Below are positions 30,749 through 40,480 of a DNA stretch of 64,000 bases, piece by piece. A model generated the notes under the pieces. It saw only the letters and a list, made by a program, of their open reading frames with translations. It made no database searches and was not told the DNA's origin. A program made the translations under genes and the position numbers. Every line of letters begins with the position of its first letter. Within the stretch, counting starts at the first letter, position 1. Origin of the DNA: Selenomonadales bacterium (lineage in GTDB: Bacteria; Bacillota; Negativicutes; Sporomusales; UBA7701); contig JARKNV010000062.1 in the NCBI GenBank assembly GCA_029976065.1, forward strand, positions 1 through 64,000, given 5' to 3'.

Positions 30749-33127
30749 TTACACCGGCGGCGCGCTTGCCACCCTGTTCCGGCCACCTTGTTTCGCCTGG
30801 TAAAGGGCGCTGTCGGCTATGGCGATGAAGGCGGCGGGGTCGGGCGGCGCGGCGCTCATGCCGGGATCGTAAGTCGCCACCCCGATGCTGGCGGTGATGC
30901 TGGCGGTGAACGTGCCGGCATTGTCGGGGAAAGCTCCGTCCTCCACTGCCCGGCGCACCTTCTCGGCAAGGGCGGTGGCCTCGGCGGCGCCGCATTCCGG
31001 CAGAATTACGGAGAATTCCTCGCCGCCGTAGCGGGCCGGGAAATCGATCGTCCTGGCGTTTTGGCGGAGGATATCGCCCAGTTGGGCCAGCAGCTTGTCG
31101 CCGGTAAGATGCCCGTAAGTGTCGTTATAGGTCTTGAACTTGTCGAGGTCGAGCATAATGAGACTGAGCGGGCGTTTCAGGGTGACGGCGCGCCGCAGCT
31201 CGGCATCGAGGAACAAATCGAAGTTGCGGCGGTTGGCAAGGCCGGTGAGTCCGTCGGACAGCGCCATCGACTTCACCTGGTTGTAGAGGCTGGCCTTTTC
31301 CAGGCCCAAGGCGATCTGCTGGGCCATGAGGGTGGCGAACGGATTGCGCTCGAACCGCTGCTGGTCGACGCGCCGCCGCCAGCCGAGCATGATTAGGCCG
31401 AGCAGCCGGTTGTTGACCGGCAGGGGAATGACCATGACCGGCCCGGAAGAACAATCGCCGCACAGCCCTGTGAGGGGCGGCGAATCGCCCGAGGGCAGCA
31501 TGGCCGGGACCATAGTGCTTACGAGAGTCTTAAGCTCGGGGTGAGCGCCCAGATCAATGTCGGCCGGTCGGAAGCTGAGCCCGGCGGAGGCCTTGAAAAT
31601 CAAGGCCGTGTTGGCCTGGCCGGTGGCGAGAAAGGCGAGCGCGAAATCGGCCTCGAGAGCCTGGGCGGCGAAAGGCAGGCATTGTTCGAGGATGGTGTCG
31701 GTGTCCACGGTGGCGGCCGCGGCCTGGGCGATCCGGTACAGGTACTGTTCCTCGTCGAGCCGCGCCTTGGTCTGCTCGTGGAGGGTGGCGCCGGCGACCG
31801 CCGCTCCGGCGTGATAGCCGAGCGCCTTCAGGAGAAGCACGTCCCGCTGGGAGAAGGCGCCCTTTTCGCTCGAATAAGCCTCGACGACGCCGATGATTTC
31901 GTGGTCGTTGACCAGCGGAGCGGCGATGACCGAACGGATGCTGGTGAAGACGAGCTGCGGCCGGAAAAGCTCAGGGCGAAGGAGCAGATCTTCGACCATC
32001 AAGGCGGTCTGGGTGTCGCAAACCATGGCGGCCGTGCTGTCCTTGAGCGGTAGGTAATCGGGCGGCGTGTTCATGCCGTAGGTCGCCGCCACCTTCAGGG
32101 CGCAGCGGTCCTCGGTGAACAGGGCGATGACGCACTGCCGGGCCCGCATCATATCCGCCACCATGTCGGCGATGGCGTCGAGCGTCTCGCGGAGGTTGAG
32201 CTGTGACGAAATGATCATCCCCACGTTGGCCAGGATATCTTCGAACATATTGCGCTGCTCCTCGGATTCCCGGAAAAGGCGGGCATTGTTCTCCGCGAGC
32301 CGCTCCATGTCCTCCTTGATCGCCGTCGCTTCCAGGAAAGGCTGGCGGATGAGAACGACGTGGAGGGTGCGCAGGACATAAAGATTGGCGAGCGCCGCGA
32401 ACAGGTGGGCGGCGATGTTGAGGCTTTCCGGGGAGTGGCCGGCGAGCGCGAAGCTCAGATCGGCCAGCGCGCCGAACAGAACGGCGGTGTGCGGCAGGGT
32501 GCCCACATGATTGGTCGGCCTGCCGAGAAGAATAATAAAGGTTATGATGTTAGCCGCGCAGGCCGCATACGGACCGTAAAGGGCGACCGGATGGGTGTGG
32601 CTGTCGACATTGTAGAGATAGGGCCAGAAGTCCGGGGCGATTATGATATCAGCAACCAGCCCGCTCACAGCCACCAACGTCCCGCAGAGAAGCGACTTGC
32701 TGGAAGACAGCTGACAGTTGGGGCCGTTGCGGTCGAACAGGGAGACGGCGGCCAGCATCCCGAACGACCACACGAACCGGGAAAACAGCCAGGAGGTCAC
32801 CCAGACGTGGGCGTATTCCCCGCCCGCCCCAGCCATTCTCGGGAAGGAGATCAAGTGGACGAGGGACAGGATGACCGAACTGAGGACCACCAGACTGACG
32901 ACGGCGATGCCGAGACGCATCGGTCCGGTATTGTACCAGGCGATGAAAAACACTACGCAACCGAAGGCGATGCTGCCGACCTCCAAAATGGTGTGCAGCC
33001 CGACCACCCGCGGAGCTTCCAGCGTGAGTGACGTCAGGCCGCCGAAAATCAGAAACCCGAACAGTCCTGCGGCAAGAAACAGAATGGCCCGTCTGGCGCC
33101 GACGTGGCTGGAAGGTTGCATGATCAA
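30749..33127 (-). CDS. Membrane sensor - GAF - GGDEF diguanylate cyclase
   Basis: N-terminal multi-TM sensor, two GAF-like segments, C-terminal YGGEEFSVILPE (GGEEF). Confidence 0.88.
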   Translation of the reverse strand: MIMQPSSHVGARRAILFLAAGLFGFLIFGGLTSLTLEAPRVVGLHTILEVGSIAFGCVVFFIAWYNTGPMRLGIAVVSLVVLSSVILSLVHLISFPRMAGAGGEYAHVWVTSWLFSRFVWSFGMLAAVSLFDRNGPNCQLSSSKSLLCGTLVAVSGLVADIIIAPDFWPYLYNVDSHTHPVALYGPYAACAANIITFIILLGRPTNHVGTLPHTAVLFGALADLSFALAGHSPESLNIAAHLFAALANLYVLRTLHVVLIRQPFLEATAIKEDMERLAENNARLFRESEEQRNMFEDILANVGMIISSQLNLRETLDAIADMVADMMRARQCVIALFTEDRCALKVAATYGMNTPPDYLPLKDSTAAMVCDTQTALMVEDLLLRPELFRPQLVFTSIRSVIAAPLVNDHEIIGVVEAYSSEKGAFSQRDVLLLKALGYHAGAAVAGATLHEQTKARLDEEQYLYRIAQAAAATVDTDTILEQCLPFAAQALEADFALAFLATGQANTALIFKASAGLSFRPADIDLGAHPELKTLVSTMVPAMLPSGDSPPLTGLCGDCSSGPVMVIPLPVNNRLLGLIMLGWRRRVDQQRFERNPFATLMAQQIALGLEKASLYNQVKSMALSDGLTGLANRRNFDLFLDAELRRAVTLKRPLSLIMLDLDKFKTYNDTYGHLTGDKLLAQLGDILRQNARTIDFPARYGGEEFSVILPECGAAEATALAEKVRRAVEDGAFPDNAGTFTASITASIGVATYDPGMSAAPPDPAAFIAIADSALYQAKQGGRNRVASAPPV

Positions 33128-33218
33128 ACCATACCTCCCTTGCAGAGTTTACTATAACTACGTTCTGTTATATCATATGCGGTCATCGCCCCGGGGGTTT
33201 GACGAAGGAGGCCTAGAA

Positions 33219-33455
33219 GTGGAGAAAGTTTGCCCGGTCTGCAACGCCCTCATTACGGTAACGGCCCTTTGCCCGCGCTGCGGCCTGCGGCTGGCCGACG
33301 GCGGGGCGGTGGAGAATTTCCTCGGGCCGTACAGCCCTTACATGGAGGTGAATTCCCTGCAAAGGGGCGGGGCTGATACCCAGTGCGTTCATCTGCTCTA
33401 TTGCCCCCATTGCGGCTACGACGTCCGGGCGGCCTGGGAACTGGTGACGGTTTGA
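33219..33455 (+). CDS. Zinc-ribbon hypothetical protein
   Basis: CPVCNA...CPRCGL...CPHCGYD; GTG start. Confidence 0.55.
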   Translation: MEKVCPVCNALITVTALCPRCGLRLADGGAVENFLGPYSPYMEVNSLQRGGADTQCVHLLYCPHCGYDVRAAWELVTV

Positions 33456-33540
33456 AGGTGATTCCCCGGCCGGCTTTAAGCAATCGCGGATAAAGTGACT
33501 GCCGGCGTCGAAAACTATCAAAAAAGAAAGAGGTGGTTTT

Positions 33541-33930
33541 GTGTCAACAGTCAACCCTCTCGTCAAGTGTACGGTGGACCAGTGCACGCACTGGATGGCG
33601 GGCGATCAGTGCATGGCGGCGAAAATCGCCATATACAACGACGAACGGGGCGGAGCTTCACGGTCGTCGGCCGACACCCAATGCAAATCCTTCCACGCCG
33701 GCAAGGGCGTCGGCGACTATGTCGGGGCGCTCCATAACGCCAACATCGGCGGAACGGTCAAGGCGGCCTTTGCCGAAGGCACGCAGATAACGCCGTCGGT
33801 CGAATGCTACGTAGACAACTGCCAGTATTGGGAAAATGGCAACTACTGCCACGCCTCCTCCATCGAGGTCAAGGGGCCGCACGCCGCCAAAACGATTGAC
33901 ACTGACTGCCAGACATTCAAACAGCGGTAA
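33541..33930 (+). CDS. DUF1540 domain protein (duplicated domain)
   Basis: Two copies of CxVDxCxxWxxGxxCxAxxI: CTVDQCTHWMAGDQCMAAKI and CYVDNCQYWENGNYCHASSI. Confidence 0.85.
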   Translation: MSTVNPLVKCTVDQCTHWMAGDQCMAAKIAIYNDERGGASRSSADTQCKSFHAGKGVGDYVGALHNANIGGTVKAAFAEGTQITPSVECYVDNCQYWENGNYCHASSIEVKGPHAAKTIDTDCQTFKQR

Positions 33931-33969
33931 AAAAAAGCCGGGACCACTAAATGAGTCCCGGCTTTTTTT
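33930..33969 (+). terminator. Bidirectional terminator
   Basis: AAAAAAAGCCGGGAC...GTCCCGGCTTTTTTT. Confidence 0.8.
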
Positions 33970-33976
33970 ATGCTGT

Positions 33977-35176
33977 TTATTCGGCCGCGGCTCCGGGCGG
34001 CGGCAGGGGGCGGGGGGGAGTCGTAGGAATGGCGAACGTCAGGGGAATAGCGGCCGCCAGGGGAAAGAGTGACCAAAGCAGGGCAGTTGCCAGGCCTACG
34101 TGGTCGGCGAGGGCGCCGGTGATGGCGACCCCCATCCCGCCGAGGCCGTAAGACAATCCCAGCATCATCCCCGAGGCCATCGCCGGGTTGCCGGGAATCA
34201 TTTCCTGGGCCCAGACGATCGAGGACGGCAGGGTACCCTGCATGGCCGCCCCGCTGATCGCCAGCATCATCCAAGCCACCGGGCCGATTTCCGGGCTGCG
34301 GAGAAAGACGAACATCGCCGGCAGGCACACCGCCAGGCACCCGATTACGCAGGCCTTGCGGCCGAACCTGTCGCCCAGCCAGCCGCCGACGAAGGCGCCC
34401 ACGGCGCCGCCCAGCAGATAGGCGGTGAGCAGCCCGCCGGCCAGAGCGGGCTGGTGGCCCTGCTGCACCAGCCAGACAGCCAGGAAATTGGGCAGGGCCA
34501 TCTGCGTCCACGAGCGCAGGGCCATGACGGCGTTCAGCTTCAGCAAGCCCAGGGATTTGTACCATACCTGCCCGCCGCCGGCCGCCGGCACCGCCGGCGA
34601 TAGGCTGACGCGGTGCAGCCGCTGGCGGAAATAAGCCGCCGTGAGGAGGACGGCGGGGATGATCAGCCACGGCAGGCCGCCGGGGCCGAAGGCGAGCAGC
34701 CAATAGATGACGATGGCCGGCGCCAGGCCGAAGCCAAGGTTGCCGCCGCCGATGAAGATCGACATGGCAACCCCCTTGCTCTCCGGCGGAGTCACCCTGT
34801 TCACCAGGCTGGAGGCCAGCGGGTGAAACACCGACGACCCAAGTCCGGCGAGGGCGATGAAGGCGACCAGCACGGGGTAGCTGGGGGCGAAGGCGCTGAA
34901 ACAGATCGTCAGGGCGCTGGCCGGCAGCGTAACGAGGATCAGCCACGTATAGCCGCGCTTATCGATATAGTAGCCGCTCAGGGGCTGGAGAACGCAGGAA
35001 GTGAAGGAATAAACCATTACCAGAAAACCGCCCGCCGCGAGGGAAAGGCCGAGGTGCGAAAGCAGCACCGGCAGCAGGGCAGGGAGAAAATTACTGTAAA
35101 AATCGCTGAAAAAATGCCCGAGAGTCAGCAGGGTGAGAGGGGAGGCACTGGTCCGGTTTTGCGGCACGAGCGGCAC
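33977..35176 (-). CDS. MFS transporter (fosmidomycin-resistance-like)
   Basis: 12-TM pattern, LTLGHFFSDFYSNFLPALLPVL; start uncertain (longer ORF overlaps the next gene). Confidence 0.85.
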   Translation of the reverse strand: MPLVPQNRTSASPLTLLTLGHFFSDFYSNFLPALLPVLLSHLGLSLAAGGFLVMVYSFTSCVLQPLSGYYIDKRGYTWLILVTLPASALTICFSAFAPSYPVLVAFIALAGLGSSVFHPLASSLVNRVTPPESKGVAMSIFIGGGNLGFGLAPAIVIYWLLAFGPGGLPWLIIPAVLLTAAYFRQRLHRVSLSPAVPAAGGGQVWYKSLGLLKLNAVMALRSWTQMALPNFLAVWLVQQGHQPALAGGLLTAYLLGGAVGAFVGGWLGDRFGRKACVIGCLAVCLPAMFVFLRSPEIGPVAWMMLAISGAAMQGTLPSSIVWAQEMIPGNPAMASGMMLGLSYGLGGMGVAITGALADHVGLATALLWSLFPLAAAIPLTFAIPTTPPRPLPPPGAAAE

Positions 35177-35240
35177 CTCTTTCGCTTTTTCGCCCTGGGG
35201 GGCATATGATGGAGTAAGCCGGCCGGAGCTCCGCCCGGAG

Positions 35241-35450
35241 TCAGTGCTTATGATGGCAGCCGCAGTCGCAGTCCTCGGAGTGGGAATGTTTTGCCGCACC
35301 GTCAAGGGCGGCCTTCACCTGGCCCTTGATGTGGTCCACGTAAAGACGGCGAAGCTTCGCCTGCTCATCCTTCTCGGCCGCGGTCAGCGTTCCTTCGCGC
35401 TGCTTGCGGGCCAGTTCGTTGATACGGGCGATTACATCGGGAGTAATCAA
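35241..35450 (-). CDS. DUF896 (UPF0291) family protein
   Basis: RINELARKQREGTLTAAEKDEQAKLRRLYVDHIKGQVKAALD. Confidence 0.88.
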   Translation of the reverse strand: MITPDVIARINELARKQREGTLTAAEKDEQAKLRRLYVDHIKGQVKAALDGAAKHSHSEDCDCGCHHKH

Positions 35451-35537
35451 AACATATCACCTCGATCAGCCAAATCATGTATTATACTAGCAGATTCCCG
35501 GCCGGCGTGCAAGAAACAACACGGGGCGGTGGGAAAC

Positions 35538-36443
35538 GTGCACGACCTCATTATAATCGGCGGCGGACCGGCCGGGATGACGGCCGCGGTATATGCCGCC
35601 CGTAAAATGCTGGACACCCTCCTCATTACCAAAGATCTCGGCGGTCAAATGATGTGGACAAGGGAAATCGAGAATTACCTCGGCTACCAGTATATCACCG
35701 GGCCGGAGCTTATCGGCAAATTCGAAGACCACCTCAAACGCTACCCAGCCAACATCGTCTACGCTGAAGTCACCGGGCTTCAGCAGCGGGGCGACGGCAC
35801 CTTCAGCGTTTACTGCGGCGACCGGGAACACAAGGCCAAGGCGGTGATAATCGCCTCAGGCAAACGGCCGCGGCGGCTTGGCGTACCGGGGGAGGAGGAG
35901 TACACCGGGCGCGGGGTCGGCTACTGCGCCACCTGCGACGGGCCGTTGTACGCCGGCAAAGCGGTCGCGGTGGTGGGAGGCGGCAACTCCGCCCTGCAGG
36001 CGGCCATCGAGCTTTCCGTCGTCGCCAGCCAGGTGTATCTCGTCGTGCGCGGCAGCTTCAAAGCCGACCCGGTCGTGATCGACAAATTGCGGGCGGCCGC
36101 AAAGGTCGAAATTTTGCGGGGCTACGTCGCCCGGGGCGTATATGGAGGGGAGACGGTCGAAAAATTCGTCGTCGCGGACAACGGCGGGCGAGAAAAAGAC
36201 TTGGCGGTTCAAGGAGTATTCGTGGAAATCGGCCTTGATCCCAACAGCGAATTCGCCGTCGGCGTCGCCAAACTGAACCGCTACAAGGAAATCGCCGTCA
36301 ACTGCCGGACAGCCACCGGCGTGCCGGGTCTGTTCGCCGCCGGCGACGTCGCCAGCGGCCCCGACAAACAGATCATCATCGCCGCCGGCGACGGCGCCAA
36401 GGCCGCTCTGGTGGCCTACGAATACCTGCTGCGGAATTATTAA
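35538..36443 (+). CDS. Thioredoxin reductase-like flavoprotein
   Basis: GGGPAGMTAAVYAARK, CATCDGPLYAGK, GLFAAGDV. Confidence 0.92.
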   Translation: MHDLIIIGGGPAGMTAAVYAARKMLDTLLITKDLGGQMMWTREIENYLGYQYITGPELIGKFEDHLKRYPANIVYAEVTGLQQRGDGTFSVYCGDREHKAKAVIIASGKRPRRLGVPGEEEYTGRGVGYCATCDGPLYAGKAVAVVGGGNSALQAAIELSVVASQVYLVVRGSFKADPVVIDKLRAAAKVEILRGYVARGVYGGETVEKFVVADNGGREKDLAVQGVFVEIGLDPNSEFAVGVAKLNRYKEIAVNCRTATGVPGLFAAGDVASGPDKQIIIAAGDGAKAALVAYEYLLRNY

Positions 36444-36692
36444 GGACTGCCATCGGGAACGCGTCCTGCGGGGCGCGTTTTTTCCATTTGCTGCCCCGCG
36501 CGGCAGGATTTTTCCCGTCAGAGTCCGAATATCAATATATTGTAGCCGCCAACTTAATGATCGCCGTCAATGTTGACATCTTGGGGTACATCCACTACAA
36601 ATCGCAGCCTTTTGCCGAGGCTGCTTTTTACGAAAATTGTTGCATAATTATTTATTATCGCTGTATATTTATTCTTACAGGAAGGTGATGGC

Positions 36693-37535
36693 ATGTTCGA
36701 ATACCATGAGCCGCAATCGCTGGCCGAGGTCACTTCGCTGCTGGCCGCTCACGGCGAAACAGCCCGGGTGCTTGCCGGCGGAACCGATCTCCTGGTGCAA
36801 ATGCGCAAGGGGCGCCAACAGCCGCACCATCTGCTGAATATCAAGACCGTTCCCGGCCTCGACCAGATAATCGTCGCCGAGGACTGCGTGGAAATCGGCG
36901 CGGCCGTTACCCTCTACGACGCGGAGAAACAGCTGTCCGCCTATCAGGAATATGGTGTTCTCTGCCAAGCCATGCACAGCGTGGCCTCCTGCCAGATCCG
37001 CAACCGCGCCACCCTGGCCGGCAACATCTGCAACGCTTCGCCGGCGGCCGACACCGTGCCGGCGCTGGTCGTGCTCGGTGCGAATGTCAAGATTCACGGC
37101 ACCAAAGGCGACCGCTTGGTGCCGATGGAGCGCTTCATCACCGGTCCCGGCCGCACCGTCCTCCTCATCGGCGAGGTGGTGAGCGCCATTGTCCTGCCGC
37201 GCCTTAACGGCGGCAGCCGGGGCGTCTATCTCCGCAAGGCCCGCCGGCCGTCGCTGGACCTGGCGACCGCCAGCGTCGCCGCCTTTGCCGCCGGGGGGAG
37301 TTACCGCATCGCGCTCGGCGCGGTGGGGCCGACTGTCATCAGAGTTCGCGAAGCCGAACGCCTGCTGGCCGCCAAGGGCTTGACAGCCGCCTCCGCCGCT
37401 GAGGCAGCCCGCATCGCCGGGCTGGCGGCCCGGCCGATAAGCGATGTGCGCAGTTCCGAAGAATACCGCCGCGACCTGGTCGCGGCCCTTGCCGAGAGGG
37501 CGCTGCTGGCGCTGGCGGAGGAGGTGCGGGCATGA
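36693..37535 (+). CDS. Xanthine dehydrogenase family FAD-binding subunit
   Basis: GGTDLLVQMRKG; RNRATLAGNICNASPAADT. Confidence 0.93.
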   Translation: MFEYHEPQSLAEVTSLLAAHGETARVLAGGTDLLVQMRKGRQQPHHLLNIKTVPGLDQIIVAEDCVEIGAAVTLYDAEKQLSAYQEYGVLCQAMHSVASCQIRNRATLAGNICNASPAADTVPALVVLGANVKIHGTKGDRLVPMERFITGPGRTVLLIGEVVSAIVLPRLNGGSRGVYLRKARRPSLDLATASVAAFAAGGSYRIALGAVGPTVIRVREAERLLAAKGLTAASAAEAARIAGLAARPISDVRSSEEYRRDLVAALAERALLALAEEVRA

Positions 37536-38005
37536 AAACGGTAACGATGCTTGTCAACGGCAGGCCGGAGAAGCTTACCCTGGAGCCCCACCGCACGCTC
37601 CTCGACGTGCTGCGCGAAGACCTCGGCCTTACGGGCGCCAAACGCGGTTGCGAAGCCGGAGAGTGCGGCGCCTGCACCGTTATCCTCAACGGCCGCCCGG
37701 TCAATTCCTGCCTCGTGCTGGCGGTGGAACTGGACGGCGCCGAAGTGCTGACCATCGAAGGCCTGGGTGGGCCAGCCTCCTTGGACCCGCTGCAGCAGTC
37801 CTTTGTCGATAACTTCGCCCTCCAGTGCGGCTACTGCACCCCGGGGATGATCCTCATGGGCAAGGCGCTGCTGGCCAGGAATCCCCACCCCAGCGAAGAC
37901 GAGGTCAAGGAGTATATCAGCGGCAACCTCTGCCGCTGCACAGGCTATGAGAACATCGTCAAAGCCATTATGGCCGTGGCCGCAGGAGGTGAGCGCATTG
38001 GCTGA
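37532..38005 (+). CDS. Xanthine dehydrogenase family 2x[2Fe-2S] subunit
   Basis: GCEAGECGACTV; CGYCTPGM; NLCRCTGYENI. Confidence 0.95.
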   Translation: MKTVTMLVNGRPEKLTLEPHRTLLDVLREDLGLTGAKRGCEAGECGACTVILNGRPVNSCLVLAVELDGAEVLTIEGLGGPASLDPLQQSFVDNFALQCGYCTPGMILMGKALLARNPHPSEDEVKEYISGNLCRCTGYENIVKAIMAVAAGGERIG

Positions 38006-40409
38006 GCACAGGGTTATCGGCAAAAGCGTGCTGCGCCAGGACGCGGTCGACAAGGTCACCGGGGCGGCGCGGTTCGTGGACGACATCCAGTTCGGCCCCA
38101 CGCTGCTGCATGTCAAAATCCTCCGCAGCCCTCACCCGCACGCGCGGATAATCAGCGTCGACACCGCCGCCGCCGAGAAAGTGCCGGGGGTCAAGGCCAT
38201 CGTCACCGGGCGGGACTGCCGTCAGCACGTCGGCCTCTATCTCGCCGACCGTACCGTTTACGCCACCGACAGGGTCCGCTTCGTCGGCGAGCCGGTCGCG
38301 GGCGTTGCCGCCGACACCGTCCTCGCCGCCAGCGAAGCCGTCAGCCTCATCAAGGTGGAATACGAGCCGCTGCCGGGCGTATTCGACCCGGTATCGGGAG
38401 CTCTCGGCAAGGAAGTGCTCGTGCATGACGCTCCTGCGGCCAGCGACCTCTGGTGGCAGGGGTTGTCCTGCATCACCACCAAGACGCCGGGTACCATCCT
38501 CCACGAACACCTCGGCGAATACACCTGCGCGCCCTTCATTCACCCCGTGCCCGGCACCAACATCTCCAACCACTTCAAACTGCGCAAGGGGGACATCGCC
38601 CAGGGCTTCGCGGCCGCCGACGTCATCGTCGAGAATGTATTCACCCTGCCTCACATCCAGCATTCCCAGATCGAGCCCCATGTCGCCGTCGCCAACGTCG
38701 ACCGGTCCGGCAAGGTCACGGTCTGGGCCTCCAGCCAATCGCCCAACGCCGTCCGCAAGCTCATCGCCACCGCCTTCGAGCTGCCGATGAGCAAGATCCG
38801 CGTCATCACCCCCTACGTGGGCGGCGGTTTCGGCGGCAAAGCCGGCCTGACATGCGAAGCGCTCGTCGTGCCGCTCGCCCTGCGGCTGCCGGGGTATCAC
38901 GTCAAACTGGCCCTGACCCGCGAAGAAGTCTTCCAAGGCACCTTCGTCCGCCAGGGCCTGGTGGCAAGACTCAAGACGGGGGCCGACAAAAACGGCCGCC
39001 TCGTCGCCATGGAAGCGGAGCTCTTCTGGGACGGCGGCGCCTACACCGAATACGGGGTAAACATCACCCGCAGCGGCGGCTACTGCTCCTCCGGCCCCTA
39101 CGAAATCCCCAACATCAAAACCGACTCCTACTGCGTCTACACCAATCACCCCGTCGGCGGGCCGATGCGCGGCTTCGGCATGCCGGAAATCCACTGGGGC
39201 ATCGAGCAGCAAATGGATATCCTCGCCGAAAAGCTGGGCAGGGACCCGTTGGCCTTCCGGCGCCAAAACGCTCTCCGCGAAGGCAGCCTGGCCGCCTTCG
39301 GCGGGCCGATGCGCGGGGCGACGCTCGTCGACACCATCGACGCCGTGGCCGCCAAAAGCGGCTGGGGCGGGCCGAAGCCGCCCGCGTCGGCTCCCCATAA
39401 AGTGCGGGGCCGCGGGATAGCCTGCATGTACAAGGCGCCCTCCATGCCGGCCAACGCCCAATCCTCGGCAATCCTCAAAATCAACGAGGACGGCACCGTC
39501 CACGTCCTCACCACCGCCATGGAAATCGGCCAGGGGTCGCTGACCGCGCTCGGGCAGATCGCCGCCGAGGAACTCGGCGTGTCGGCCGACATGGTCACCG
39601 TAAACCTGCCCGATACCGACTATACACCCTATGAGTGGCAGACGGTCGCCAGCCGCATCAGCTACTCGGCCGGCAACGCCGTGCTCGCTGCCGCCCGGGA
39701 CGCCAAAGCCCAGCTGCTGGCCGTGGCCGCGCAGGTGCTGGACATACCGGCGGCCGACCTCGTCATCGAAGACGGACAAATCTTCGCCCGTGCCAATCCG
39801 GCCCGCAAACTGGCGGTAAGCGACGTCGCCATGGGCTACCTGCTGCCCGAGGGGGCGATCGGCGGTCCCGTCATCGGCCGCGGCTCGTTCATCCCCGCCG
39901 GCATCACCGGTCTCGACAAAGAAACCGGCCAGGGCGACTGCCCGGCGCCTTTCTGGACCTACGGCACCCAGGTGGCCGACATCGAGCTCGACACCGGGAC
40001 CGGGGAGATAACCGTCCACAAGGTCACGGCCGCCTACGAAGTGGGCAAAGTCATCAACCCCGCCATGTGCAAGGGCCAGGTTCAGGGTGGCATCGTCCAG
40101 GGTCTCGGGTCGGCGCTGTACGAGCATCTCGTCCTCAGCGAAGGGCAATTCAGAAACAGCGACTTCGTCGATTATAAAATCCCCACCGCCACCGACACCC
40201 CGGAAATGGACATCATCCTCCTGGAGACATCGCCCCAGGCCGACGGCCCCTTCGGCGCCAAAGGCATCGCCGAGCCGACGATGGTGCCCACCGCACCGGC
40301 CATCGCCAACGCCGTGTACGACGCCACGGGCGTGCGCATCCTCGACCTGCCGCTGTCGGCGGAAAAGGTTTTGGCGGCGCTGAAGCAGAAGCAGACACGC
40401 GAAGGCTGA
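37998..40409 (+). CDS. Xanthine dehydrogenase family molybdopterin-binding subunit
   Basis: TTG start with AGGAGGTGA RBS; GGGFGGKAGLTCEA; PMRGFGMPE; EIGQG. Confidence 0.94.
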   Translation: MAEHRVIGKSVLRQDAVDKVTGAARFVDDIQFGPTLLHVKILRSPHPHARIISVDTAAAEKVPGVKAIVTGRDCRQHVGLYLADRTVYATDRVRFVGEPVAGVAADTVLAASEAVSLIKVEYEPLPGVFDPVSGALGKEVLVHDAPAASDLWWQGLSCITTKTPGTILHEHLGEYTCAPFIHPVPGTNISNHFKLRKGDIAQGFAAADVIVENVFTLPHIQHSQIEPHVAVANVDRSGKVTVWASSQSPNAVRKLIATAFELPMSKIRVITPYVGGGFGGKAGLTCEALVVPLALRLPGYHVKLALTREEVFQGTFVRQGLVARLKTGADKNGRLVAMEAELFWDGGAYTEYGVNITRSGGYCSSGPYEIPNIKTDSYCVYTNHPVGGPMRGFGMPEIHWGIEQQMDILAEKLGRDPLAFRRQNALREGSLAAFGGPMRGATLVDTIDAVAAKSGWGGPKPPASAPHKVRGRGIACMYKAPSMPANAQSSAILKINEDGTVHVLTTAMEIGQGSLTALGQIAAEELGVSADMVTVNLPDTDYTPYEWQTVASRISYSAGNAVLAAARDAKAQLLAVAAQVLDIPAADLVIEDGQIFARANPARKLAVSDVAMGYLLPEGAIGGPVIGRGSFIPAGITGLDKETGQGDCPAPFWTYGTQVADIELDTGTGEITVHKVTAAYEVGKVINPAMCKGQVQGGIVQGLGSALYEHLVLSEGQFRNSDFVDYKIPTATDTPEMDIILLETSPQADGPFGAKGIAEPTMVPTAPAIANAVYDATGVRILDLPLSAEKVLAALKQKQTREG

Positions 40410-40480
40410 CTTCCGCGTGATCGCTGGGGCCGCCCCGGGCGGCGGCCCAAAATACATAAGAAGAAGGTGCGACTCACAAG

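Noticed and set aside
28079-31396. 1105-aa plus-strand ORF
   Set aside because: Antisense shadow ORF in GC-rich DNA over the opp operon and GGDEF gene; low-complexity Gly/Arg/Glu composition and no recognisable domain.
36604-36630. Possible purine riboswitch before the XDH genes
   Set aside because: GCAGCC...GGCTGCTTTTT is a simple terminator hairpin; no purine riboswitch core seen.
37968-40457. 829-aa minus-strand ORF
   Set aside because: Mirror of the clearly coding XDH Mo subunit; compositional artefact.
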